This document shows, in pieces, positions 53,987-61,812 of a stretch of 64,000 nucleotides of DNA; positions within the stretch are counted from its first letter, which is position 1; the number at the start of each line of letters is the position of its first letter. Under the pieces are notes generated by a model, which searched no databases, was not told the origin of the DNA, and worked only from the letters and a program-made list of their open reading frames with translations. Position numbers and translations under genes: made by a program. Location: assembly GCF_014207095.1 (NCBI RefSeq), contig NZ_JACHBG010000013.1:62001-126000 (forward strand), in the 5' to 3' direction. The stretch is from Martinezella lusitana. Its GTDB lineage: Bacteria > Pseudomonadota > Alphaproteobacteria > Rhizobiales > Rhizobiaceae.

Positions 53987-55524
53987 GCGAGATTCTCGAA
54001 GGATTGAGAGACCGCGTCGTCATCGTTGGCAGCGGCCTTGCCGGGCTGATGGCGGCCTTGACGCTCGCGCCGGAACCGACCGTCATCGTGACACGTGCGG
54101 CACTCGGTGGGGAAACCTCAAGTGCCTGGGCGCAGGGCGGCATCGCCGCCAGCATCGGCAAGGATGATAGTGCCGCACTGCATCTGGCCGATACGCTCGC
54201 CGCCGGCGACGGTCTCTGCGATGCCAAGGTGGCGGCGAGAATCCTCGCTGAAGCACCGGCTGCCATCACTGCACTCGAGCGGGCGGGCGTTGCATTCGAT
54301 CGCGACAGCGAAGGCGCATTGTCCTTGGGGCTCGAAGCGGCTCACTCGCTGCGCCGCATCGTGCACGCCAAGGGAGACGGCTCGGGTGCGGCCATCGTTC
54401 GCGCGCTCGTGGATGCCGCCGCTCGTACACCATCGATCACGATCCTCGAAGGTTATGAGGCAAGGCGCTTGCTGCTCGACGGCGACCGCATTGCGGGCCT
54501 GCTGTGCGCAACCGAGAGGGGCACAGTTATTTTGCCGTCCTCTCGCGTCGTGCTCGCTACGGGCGGCATCGGCGGTCTCTACGATGCGACGACCAATCCG
54601 ACCGGCAATTTCGGGCAGGGCATCGCATTGGCCGCCCGGGCAGGCGCTCTTCTGGCCGACATGGAGTTCGTGCAATTTCACCCAACCGCACTCGACAGCC
54701 GCCGTTGGCCGCTGGCGCTCGTCAGCGAAGCCGTTCGCGGCGAAGGCGCCACGCTGCTGAACGAAAGAAGCGAGCGTTTCATGGCTGGCGTCGAGGGGGC
54801 AGAGCTTGCGCCGCGCGATGTCGTTGCACGCGCCATCAGCGCCGAGATCGCGCGCGGCGGCCGGGTCTATCTCGACGCCCGCCGGGCGCTCGGCGACAGT
54901 TTCACCAGGCGGTTTCCCGTTATTGATGCACTTTGCCGTGAAGCTGGCGTTGATCCATCGCGAAATCTCATTCCCGTGCGTCCGGCCGTTCACTATCACA
55001 TGGGGGGTGTCGCCACGGATGAGCAAGGCCGCAGTTCCGTGAGTGGCCTGTGGGTGATCGGCGAGGCCGCATCGACGGGCCTGCATGGAGCCAACCGGCT
55101 TGCCAGCAACTCGCTCCTTGAGGCCGCGGTCATGGGGCTGCGCGCGGGGCGTGACATCGCCGGTATCGTTGCGAACCGGGTCAAGCTGCCGCAACAGCAG
55201 GTGAATGTTGCCGCGCCTGACGCGTCGTTGGTTCGGCCGATCGTCTCCAGCCATCTCGGCGTGCTGCGCAATGCCGGGTCCATCCAAGGTGCGATCGAAG
55301 CGCTGCTGCCGCTTGCCGATGGAGATGGCCCCGCAGCCGATCCTGCTCTCGTTGCTCTGCTGATTGCCGTCTTCGCCGGCTTGCGGACGGAGTCGCGCGG
55401 GGCACATGCCCGCACGGATTTTCCCTTGAAATTGCCGGATTCGCAGCGCCGCCGCATGAACCTGCCGGATGCGCTCGATACCGCATCCTCCATGACTTTC
55501 AATTCCCTTGCAAGGAGTGCCTGA
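53983..55524 (+). CDS. nadB: L-aspartate oxidase NadB
   Basis: 513-residue FAD enzyme oxidising L-aspartate to iminoaspartate. The dinucleotide-binding loop is VVIVGSGLAGLMAALTLA; the substrate region shows TSSAWAQGGIAAS, FVQFHPTALD and the C-terminal GEAASTGLHGANRLASNSLL. ATG 53983 overlaps the nadA stop (ATGA) and is preferred to starts earlier in the open frame, which lie inside nadA. It passes product to NadA. Confidence 0.95.
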   Translation: MSEILEGLRDRVVIVGSGLAGLMAALTLAPEPTVIVTRAALGGETSSAWAQGGIAASIGKDDSAALHLADTLAAGDGLCDAKVAARILAEAPAAITALERAGVAFDRDSEGALSLGLEAAHSLRRIVHAKGDGSGAAIVRALVDAAARTPSITILEGYEARRLLLDGDRIAGLLCATERGTVILPSSRVVLATGGIGGLYDATTNPTGNFGQGIALAARAGALLADMEFVQFHPTALDSRRWPLALVSEAVRGEGATLLNERSERFMAGVEGAELAPRDVVARAISAEIARGGRVYLDARRALGDSFTRRFPVIDALCREAGVDPSRNLIPVRPAVHYHMGGVATDEQGRSSVSGLWVIGEAASTGLHGANRLASNSLLEAAVMGLRAGRDIAGIVANRVKLPQQQVNVAAPDASLVRPIVSSHLGVLRNAGSIQGAIEALLPLADGDGPAADPALVALLIAVFAGLRTESRGAHARTDFPLKLPDSQRRRMNLPDALDTASSMTFNSLARSA

Positions 55525-55525
55525 C

Positions 55526-56383
55526 ATGACCCTCGCTCCCCTCCCGCACCTCATCGTCGAACCACTGGTGCGCAATGCGCTGTTGGAAGATCTCGGCTTA
55601 GCCGGTGACGTCACGACCACAGCGGTTATCCCCGCCGCACATCGGTCCCGTGTGGCGATGGTGACGCGCCAACCGGGTGTGGTCGCCGGCCTCGATGCGT
55701 CCGAGCTTGCTTTCCAACTGGTCGATCCCAGCATCGTGATGACCCGTCACTTGCCGGATGGGACGAAAGTCAAACCTGGTGATGTGATCGCAACGATCGA
55801 AGGACCTTCACGTGGACTGCTGACGGCTGAGCGCACGGCATTGAACTTCCTTGGCCACCTGTCCGGCATCGCATCCGTGACCGGCGGTATCGTCGAGGCC
55901 ATCGCAGGTACGAAAGCTTCGATCGTCTGCACGCGCAAGACGACGCCGGGTCTCAGAGCCCTGGAAAAATATGCAGTCCGAGCCGGTGGTGGCATGAACC
56001 ATCGCTTCGCGCTCTATGACGCGGTTCTGATCAAGGACAATCACGTTGCCATTGCTGGTGGCATTGCTGAAGCAATCCGCCGCGCCAAGGCGGGCGTCGG
56101 GCACATGGTCAAGATCGAAGTCGAGGTGGATACTCTGGAGCAGCTTCGCGAAGCGATGCGCGAAGGCGTCGATGCCGTATTGCTCGACAATATGACCCCT
56201 GCCCAATTGCGCGAGGCGGTCGCTATCGTCGCGGGGCGGGCGATCACCGAAGCGTCGGGCCGCATCACGCCGGAGACGGCCGGCGCGATAGCCGGAGCCG
56301 GCGTCGATCTCATATCCGTCGGCTGGGTGACGCATAGCGCGCCGACGCTCGACATCGGGCTCGATTGGAGATCGGCAGCTTAG
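55526..56383 (+). CDS. nadC: Nicotinate-nucleotide pyrophosphorylase (carboxylating) NadC
   Basis: 285-residue quinolinate phosphoribosyltransferase giving nicotinate mononucleotide. Recognisable parts are EDLGLAGDVTTTAVIPA at the N-terminus, RTALNFLGHLSGIAS, CTRKTTPGLRALEKYAV and MNHRFALYDAVLIKDNH. It ends with the GVDLISVGWVTHSAPTLDI segment. AAGGAG precedes ATG 55526, one base after the nadB stop. It completes the operon. Confidence 0.96.
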   Translation: MTLAPLPHLIVEPLVRNALLEDLGLAGDVTTTAVIPAAHRSRVAMVTRQPGVVAGLDASELAFQLVDPSIVMTRHLPDGTKVKPGDVIATIEGPSRGLLTAERTALNFLGHLSGIASVTGGIVEAIAGTKASIVCTRKTTPGLRALEKYAVRAGGGMNHRFALYDAVLIKDNHVAIAGGIAEAIRRAKAGVGHMVKIEVEVDTLEQLREAMREGVDAVLLDNMTPAQLREAVAIVAGRAITEASGRITPETAGAIAGAGVDLISVGWVTHSAPTLDIGLDWRSAA

Positions 56384-56400
56384 AGCCGCCGATTTTGAGT

Positions 56401-57177
56401 TCAGACCACGATCGGCACCTGTGCGCCGTCCATACTGATCACGACGCCGGTGACGTAAGCTGCCTTGTCCGAACTCAGGAAAGCGACGACATTGGCGATG
56501 TCGGTGGGGCTGGCCATACGGCCGATCGGGATGCGCTTCAGGGCGTCGGCCAGAGCTTCCTTCTCTGTCGAGCCGGCAAGTTTTGCCGCCGCTTTCAAGC
56601 CTTCGGCAACGCGATCCGTCTCGGTCATGCCGGGGTTCAGACCGACAACACGCACACCGCGGCTGGCATAGGCATTGGCAAGCCCGACGCTCGCGAGCAT
56701 CAAAGCAGCATTGGCCGATCCGCCTGCGAGATGCACGGGGGAGGCGATCTTGCCGCCATTGCCGATGATGTTGATCACCGCGCCGGAGCCGCGTGCACCC
56801 ATGCGTTTGATGAGGGGATCGATCACATTGATGTAGGAGAAGTATTTCGCATCCATCGCGGCGCGCCAGATGGCCGGCGTCAGATCGTCGGCCGGCGTGC
56901 GTGCTGCGGCACCGGCACTGTTGATGAGGATGTCGATCGAGCCGACGTCCGCTTCGACCTTGTCCACGACTGAAAGCGCCTGCTCGTCCGATATCAGGTC
57001 GGCAGCGTAGCCGCGGGCGCCGGGAAGCTCGGCAAGCGCCTCATCTATATTGGCCTGCGAGCGCGAACAGATTGCGACGCGTGCGCCTTCCTGCAGGAAG
57101 AGCTCGGCGCAGGCATAGCCTATGCCCTTCGAACCGCCGGTGATCAGAACGACTTTATCCTTGAGGCCAAGGTCCAT
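56401..57177 (-). CDS. Short-chain dehydrogenase/reductase
   Basis: 258-residue NAD(P)-dependent oxidoreductase. The cofactor loop is ITGGSKGIGYACAELF, with NSAGAA further on. The usual catalytic YxxxK is not in standard form: the region after the conserved GAVINIIGNGG serine position reads HLAGGSANAALML, so a Tyr is replaced. That variation (no Tyr before the GxxN/K positions) is also seen in some SDR subgroups. Convergent with nadC. Substrate unknown; activity may be altered. Confidence 0.83.
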   Translation of the reverse strand: MDLGLKDKVVLITGGSKGIGYACAELFLQEGARVAICSRSQANIDEALAELPGARGYAADLISDEQALSVVDKVEADVGSIDILINSAGAAARTPADDLTPAIWRAAMDAKYFSYINVIDPLIKRMGARGSGAVINIIGNGGKIASPVHLAGGSANAALMLASVGLANAYASRGVRVVGLNPGMTETDRVAEGLKAAAKLAGSTEKEALADALKRIPIGRMASPTDIANVVAFLSSDKAAYVTGVVISMDGAQVPIVV

Positions 57178-57291
57178 GACATGTCTCCGACTGCGTTGCG
57201 AAAGGTTCGCAAGCTAGATGCGGAAATTCGTGCCGTACAGGTTCGCCGTCGTCACAGCTTGTTTACTGCGCAGCATGCGGCTTTTGACCGT

Positions 57292-58152
57292 TTAAGAAAG
57301 CCGCTTGGCCTTCAGCACCGAAACGGCAGTCTCGCTGTTGTGGACATAGTCGTTGGCGTCGGGCTGGCGCTGCACCAATAGAATGAACAGCAAGTCGGTC
57401 AGCATCAGCTGTGCGTCGCGCGCGGTGATCGCCGAGGAGCGGACGCGATCTTCGTCGCCGACGGTATGAAGGCAGATGTCGGCGACGCGGGCGAGCGGAT
57501 TGTCCTGCAGGCCGGTCACGGCGATGACGGTCGCCTTGCGCTGGCTCGCCAGCTCCGCGATCCGCAGCGTTTCAATGCTGGCGCCAGAATAGGAAAGAGC
57601 AAAGAGCAGGTCGTCCGGTCCGAGCGTCGATGCGTTCGCCATCTGAACATGGCTGTCGCTGTCATGCATGACATTGCGGCCGAGCTTCATCAGTTTGTAG
57701 GAAAAATCGCGGGCGACCAGCGAGGAGGCGCCGACGCCGGCCAGATGAATGCGCCTGGCATCGTGAAGAGCCTTCAGTGCCTTGTCGATATCGCCCTCAT
57801 TGTTGACCGAAATGGTTTGTTGCATGGCTTGCAGCTTGCTGCTCAACAGCTTCTGCAGGATGGTCAGATAGCCGTCGCCGACTTCGATCGTGCCATGAAT
57901 CATACCGGCTGGCGTGGGCCATTCCTGGGCCTTCGCCTCACTCACGGCGAGCTTCAGTTCCTGATAGCCGGCATAGCCGAGCTTCTGGCTGAACTTCACG
58001 ACGCTCGACTGGCTGCGCCCGGTCTCGACCGCGAGTGCTGCCGATGAAAGCCGCAGCATCTGATCAGGGTTCTCGACGATGAACTGCCCGATCTGGCGAT
58101 CGGCGGGCGCCATGGTTTCAAGCTGCGCGCTGATTTTCTTCAGGATAGACAT
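57292..58152 (-). CDS. RpiR/MurR-family transcriptional regulator
   Basis: 286-residue regulator. The N-terminal HTH_6 domain shows DRQIGQFIVENPDQMLRLSS followed by AALAVETGRSQSSVVKFSQKLG. The C-terminal SIS domain, which binds phosphosugars, includes IHLAGVGASSLVARDFSYKL and LLFALSYSGASIETLRIAEL. AAGGA precedes ATG 58152. It is divergent from murA, and its neighbours handle MurNAc-type sugars, so MurNAc-6-phosphate or a related phosphosugar is the likely signal. Two GGAAT-N5-ATTCC palindromes nearby are its probable targets. Confidence 0.9.
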   Translation of the reverse strand: MSILKKISAQLETMAPADRQIGQFIVENPDQMLRLSSAALAVETGRSQSSVVKFSQKLGYAGYQELKLAVSEAKAQEWPTPAGMIHGTIEVGDGYLTILQKLLSSKLQAMQQTISVNNEGDIDKALKALHDARRIHLAGVGASSLVARDFSYKLMKLGRNVMHDSDSHVQMANASTLGPDDLLFALSYSGASIETLRIAELASQRKATVIAVTGLQDNPLARVADICLHTVGDEDRVRSSAITARDAQLMLTDLLFILLVQRQPDANDYVHNSETAVSVLKAKRLS

Positions 58153-58275
58153 TTGGTCCTTTTGCGTCCCCTCGATCGATCGAGGCGGTTCACATATCAT
58201 CACCCACGTACTCAAAATAGCATTCGGGCAAGGCACGGCAACCGTGCTTCAAGCGATGAGAGACTAGCACAGAGA

Positions 58276-58329
58276 ATTGGAATAAAAAATTCCAATGATA
58301 ATTGACAGGATGGAATGATCGAATAGTCT
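58276..58329 (+). promoter_or_regulatory. murA promoter with RpiR-type operator
   Basis: A perfect 8-bp inverted repeat ATTGGAAT-AAAAA-ATTCCAAT (58276-58296) is followed by TTGACA (58302-58307) and a weaker TAGTCT (58324-58329, 16-base spacer). The element TGGAATGATCG lies in the spacer. The palindrome centre to first -35 base distance is 16, exactly as at the murQ promoter. Confidence 0.65.
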
Positions 58330-58392
58330 TCAATGGGAAGCGGATGGCGGAATCCTCGGTATTGCGCATCTCGCCTTAACGGGTTTCGGATT

Positions 58393-59649
58393 ATGGATAG
58401 ACTTCGCATCTCCGGCGGCAAAAGGTTGCAAGGAGCCGTGACGATTTCGGGCGCCAAGAATGCCGCCCTGCCGCAGATCGCGGCTGCTCTTTTGAGCCCG
58501 CATTCGCTGGAACTCACCAACCTGCCCTCGGTAAGCGATGTCGAGAACATGCTCGGCGTCATCGCGCTGCACGGCGCACGGATCACCCGAACGGCGCAAA
58601 GCACAATGATCGATCCGAGCGCCATCGTCTCCAAGGAAGCCTCCTATGATACGGTGAGGCGCATGCGGGCAACGGTTCTGGTGCTGGCGCCGCTGCTTGC
58701 CCGTTTCGGTCACGCCCGTGTATCTCTGCCGGGGGGGTGCGCTATCGGCGCCCGCCCCGTGGACATGCATATCAAGGCGCTTGCAACCCTCGGCGCCGAT
58801 ATTGCCATCGAAAGCGGCCTGATTGTTGCTTCCGCCCCAAATGGGCTGAAGGGAGCTCGCATCGTACTGAGTTCTCCCTCGGTCGGTGCGACCGAGACGG
58901 TGATGATGGCGGCTTGTGCCGCAAAGGGTGAAACGGAGATTTTGAACGCAGCCCGCGAGCCCGAAGTCGCAGACCTTGCCGCGTGTCTGAGCGCCATGGG
59001 CGCGCGCATCGAAGGGGCGGGCACACACCGCATCCTGATCGATGGCGACACCAGCTGGCGGCCGGCGAAGCATCACGGCATTCCCGATCGCATCGAAGCT
59101 GGTACCTATGCGGTTGCCGCCGCCATTACCGGTGGGCAGCTCGAACTCATCCACGCCCGGCTGGAAAACCTTGCCTCAGTTGTCCAAGCGCTGGAAGCCA
59201 TGGGCGTCAGCGTTTGGCCGAGCGATCGTGGCCTCGTCGTTTCACGAGAAGGGCCGCTCAAAGGCGCCGATCTCACCACAGAACCCTATCCGGGCTTCCC
59301 GACCGATCTGCAGGCGCAATTCATGGCGCTCGCCTGTTGCGCCGAGGGTGCGTCGCTGATCCGTGAGACTGTTTTTGAAAATCGCTTCATGCATGTGCCG
59401 GAGCTGATACGGCTTGGCGCCAACATAACGCTGCAGGGCACGACAGCGCTGGTGCGGGGCGGGGCTCCCCTCAAAGGAGCGCAGGTGATGGCGACAGACC
59501 TCCGCGCCTCAGTTTCTCTCGTGCTGGCCGCGCTTGTTTCGCAAGGCGAGACCATCGTCAATCGCGTCTACCATCTCGATCGAGGCTATGAGCAACTCGA
59601 TCGCAAGCTTCGCCTCTGCGGCGCCGATATCGAACGGCTGACGTCATGA
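58393..59649 (+). CDS. murA: UDP-N-acetylglucosamine 1-carboxyvinyltransferase (MurA paralogue)
   Basis: 418-residue enzyme adding enolpyruvate to UDP-GlcNAc, the first committed step of peptidoglycan synthesis. Lys22 and Asn23 (ISGAKNAALPQIAAAL) and the reactive cysteine in PGGCAIGARPVDMHI are present, as are GTYAVAAAIT and PGFPTDLQAQFMA. The length matches the family. The ribosome binding site is weak. It overlaps the following sugar-kinase gene and belongs to a MurNAc-recycling cluster, so it may be a second copy; whether a housekeeping murA exists elsewhere cannot be seen here. Confidence 0.92.
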   Translation: MDRLRISGGKRLQGAVTISGAKNAALPQIAAALLSPHSLELTNLPSVSDVENMLGVIALHGARITRTAQSTMIDPSAIVSKEASYDTVRRMRATVLVLAPLLARFGHARVSLPGGCAIGARPVDMHIKALATLGADIAIESGLIVASAPNGLKGARIVLSSPSVGATETVMMAACAAKGETEILNAAREPEVADLAACLSAMGARIEGAGTHRILIDGDTSWRPAKHHGIPDRIEAGTYAVAAAITGGQLELIHARLENLASVVQALEAMGVSVWPSDRGLVVSREGPLKGADLTTEPYPGFPTDLQAQFMALACCAEGASLIRETVFENRFMHVPELIRLGANITLQGTTALVRGGAPLKGAQVMATDLRASVSLVLAALVSQGETIVNRVYHLDRGYEQLDRKLRLCGADIERLTS

Positions 59650-60536
59650 GCGATAAGGCAAGCAGCGCCCCTTATTTTCTGGGTGTTGATGGTGGAGGCA
59701 CCGGCTGCCGTGCCCGCATCGAGGATGGCGCCGGCACCGTGCTGGGGCAAGGGCTCTCCGGACCGGCGACGACGCGGCTTGGCATAGATGAGGCTTGGGC
59801 TTCCATCGCCAGAGCATTCGACGCAGCAATCGAAGAGGCAGGTTTGACCGCCGCCGATATTGGCAGCATCCATGCGGGTATCGGTTTGGCGGGCATTGGC
59901 CGCAAGGGAGCTCTCGCTGCTCTCAAGGCCATAAAACATCCCTTCGCCAGTATCGCATTCGTCAGCGACGGGGAGGGGGCTTGTCTTGGGGCTCATTCAG
60001 GCCGTGACGGAGCAATCGTCATTGCGGGGACCGGATCCATAGGCCTCGGTCTTGTCGAGGGGCGGCAATTGCGGGTCGGGGGCTACGGCTTTCCGATCTC
60101 CGACGAGGGCAGCGGTGCCTATCTTGGGCTAAAGGCGATGCAGCTCGCGCTGCGCGCCCATGATGGCCGCGAGCAAAAGACGGCGTTGCTGAGCGAGATC
60201 CTGCAGCGTTTTCAGAATGATCCGATGGAGGCCGTTGCCTGGATGGATCGGGCATCGGCGACGGATTATGCGACGTTCGCGCCCATGGTGCTGCGCCATG
60301 CGGATCAGGGCGACGCCGTGGCGCGGCGTATCGTCCAGGGCGCCGCTGGGCATATCGACACGTTGATCCGGACCCTTTTCGAGAAGGGATCGCCGCGTGT
60401 CTGCCTGCTTGGCGGCCTCGCCAGTCCGCTCGAGCCATGGCTTGCGCCGGATGTGCGACGCAGCCTCAAGCCGATCGACGGCGACGCCGTGTCGGGTGCA
60501 ATCATCCTCGCCAGAAGGGCGATCTGTCAGCATTGA
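59646..60536 (+). CDS. BadF/BadG-family ATPase, probable N-acetylhexosamine kinase
   Basis: 296-residue ASKHA-fold ATPase. The phosphate-1 motif is FLGVDGGGTGCRARIEDGAG, phosphate-2 is GAIVIAGTGSIGLGL, and VCLLGGLASPLEPWL gives the adenosine motif. The family includes human-type N-acetylglucosamine kinase and bacterial MurNAc/GlcNAc kinases. Its start overlaps the murA stop (ATGA). In this cluster it most likely phosphorylates imported MurNAc or GlcNAc, producing the substrate of MurQ. Confidence 0.87.
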   Translation: MSDKASSAPYFLGVDGGGTGCRARIEDGAGTVLGQGLSGPATTRLGIDEAWASIARAFDAAIEEAGLTAADIGSIHAGIGLAGIGRKGALAALKAIKHPFASIAFVSDGEGACLGAHSGRDGAIVIAGTGSIGLGLVEGRQLRVGGYGFPISDEGSGAYLGLKAMQLALRAHDGREQKTALLSEILQRFQNDPMEAVAWMDRASATDYATFAPMVLRHADQGDAVARRIVQGAAGHIDTLIRTLFEKGSPRVCLLGGLASPLEPWLAPDVRRSLKPIDGDAVSGAIILARRAICQH

Positions 60537-60569
60537 GCGACGGGAATGCGCATGGCTTCTTCCGTACGC

Positions 60570-60628
60570 CCAATATGGAATATATTATTCCATATTGGAT
60601 TGACTGATGGAATAATCGGACATATTAT
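60570..60628 (+). promoter_or_regulatory. murQ promoter with RpiR-type operator
   Basis: A perfect 13-bp inverted repeat with a TAT centre (60570-60598, arm CCAATATGGAATA) carries GGAAT-N5-ATTCC at its core. TTGACT (60600-60605) and TATTAT (60623-60628) follow with a 17-base spacer that contains TGGAATAATCG. Confidence 0.75.
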
Positions 60629-60809
60629 TAACGAAGGTAAACAGGGAATGGGTGCGGAACGAAGCCGAAATAGCCAGTCGCACCTTGGCTGATGTCAGCT
60701 ATCCGCTTTGTTGAGAACCGAACTTTGCAACGGCAGGCCCGGCGCCTTATCGGTCGGACTTGTCATCCCTGATCTATTGATATCGAAGCGCATTTTCGCG
60801 AGCAGGCCC

Positions 60810-61733
60810 ATGACAGAGCAGAAGTTGATATCCGAACTGGAGCAGTTGGTTTCCGAAGGCCGCAATCCGAACACGATGCATATCGATCTGCTGCCGACCT
60901 TGGATCTTCTGCGCGAAATCAATTATGAAGATCAGACGGTGCCAGTCGCCGTCGAGAAGGTCATTCCGGCCATCGCCGCTGCCGTCAATCAGATCGTCGC
61001 GGCCTTCCAGAAGGGAGGGCGGCTGATCTATATGGGCGCCGGCACCAGTGGTCGCCTTGGCGTTCTCGACGCGTCCGAATGCCCGCCGACCTTCAGCGTT
61101 CCGTCGAATATGGTGATCGGCCTGATCGCCGGCGGTCCAGATGCGCTGCGCCGCTCGATCGAAGGTGCGGAAGATGATCCGGAGCAGGGCCGTCAGGCTC
61201 TGGAGGACGTCAAGCTGACGAAAGACGACGTCGTCGTCGGCATCGCGGTCAGCGGTCGCACCCCCTATGTCATCGGTGGCTTGAACTATGCCAAGAGCCT
61301 CGGGGCTTTCACGGTCGCGTTGTCCTGCAATCCCAATTCCATCATTGCCGGTATCGCCGATCTGGCGATCTCGCCGGTCGTCGGCCCGGAAATCTTGACG
61401 GGCTCGACCCGTTTGAAATCCGGCACGGCACAGAAGCTCATCCTCAATATGCTGACGACGGCCAGCATGATCCGCATCGGCAAGAGCTATCAGAATCTGA
61501 TGGTTGATGTCAGCGCCAGCAACAAGAAGCTGGTGGCGCGCGCCTCGCGCATCGTCATGCAGGCGACCGGTTGCTCGCAGAAAGAAGCCCGCCGCGTTCT
61601 CGACCTGACCGGAAACGACGTCAAGCTCGCCATTCTCATGGAAATCACCGGAATGGGCATTGAAGAAGCCCGCGTGGCATTGCAAAACGCTGATGGATTC
61701 CTGCGCAAGGCCATCAACGCGAAGAGTGCTTAA
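60810..61733 (+). CDS. murQ: N-acetylmuramic acid 6-phosphate etherase MurQ
   Basis: 307-residue SIS-domain lyase that removes D-lactate from MurNAc-6-phosphate to yield GlcNAc-6-phosphate. The signature GGRLIYMGAGTSGRLGVLDA and ECPPTFSVP is present, with the catalytic Glu in the RSIEGAEDDPEQG region and GIAVSGRTPYV. It begins MTEQKLISELEQLVSEGRNP. ATG 60810 is the family-typical start although its ribosome binding site is modest. It precedes the importer genes under the same promoter. Confidence 0.95.
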   Translation: MTEQKLISELEQLVSEGRNPNTMHIDLLPTLDLLREINYEDQTVPVAVEKVIPAIAAAVNQIVAAFQKGGRLIYMGAGTSGRLGVLDASECPPTFSVPSNMVIGLIAGGPDALRRSIEGAEDDPEQGRQALEDVKLTKDDVVVGIAVSGRTPYVIGGLNYAKSLGAFTVALSCNPNSIIAGIADLAISPVVGPEILTGSTRLKSGTAQKLILNMLTTASMIRIGKSYQNLMVDVSASNKKLVARASRIVMQATGCSQKEARRVLDLTGNDVKLAILMEITGMGIEEARVALQNADGFLRKAINAKSA

Positions 61734-61737
61734 TGGA

Positions 61738-61757
61738 CGTCGCGGTTTGCCGCGACG
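61738..61757 (+). terminator. Hairpin between murQ and the binding-protein gene
   Basis: CGTCGCGG and CCGCGACG form a perfect 8-bp stem with a TTTG loop, four bases after the murQ stop. No T tract follows; a partial attenuator or mRNA-processing element is likely. Confidence 0.5.
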
Positions 61758-61812
61758 GCAATCAATTGGCCAAAATCGGCCGGGGACATTTAAAAAAATC
61801 GGAGGGATGAGA

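Noticed and set aside
54118..55734. 538-codon minus-strand open frame opposite nadB
   Set aside because: Antisense of well-conserved nadB with no family resemblance of its own.
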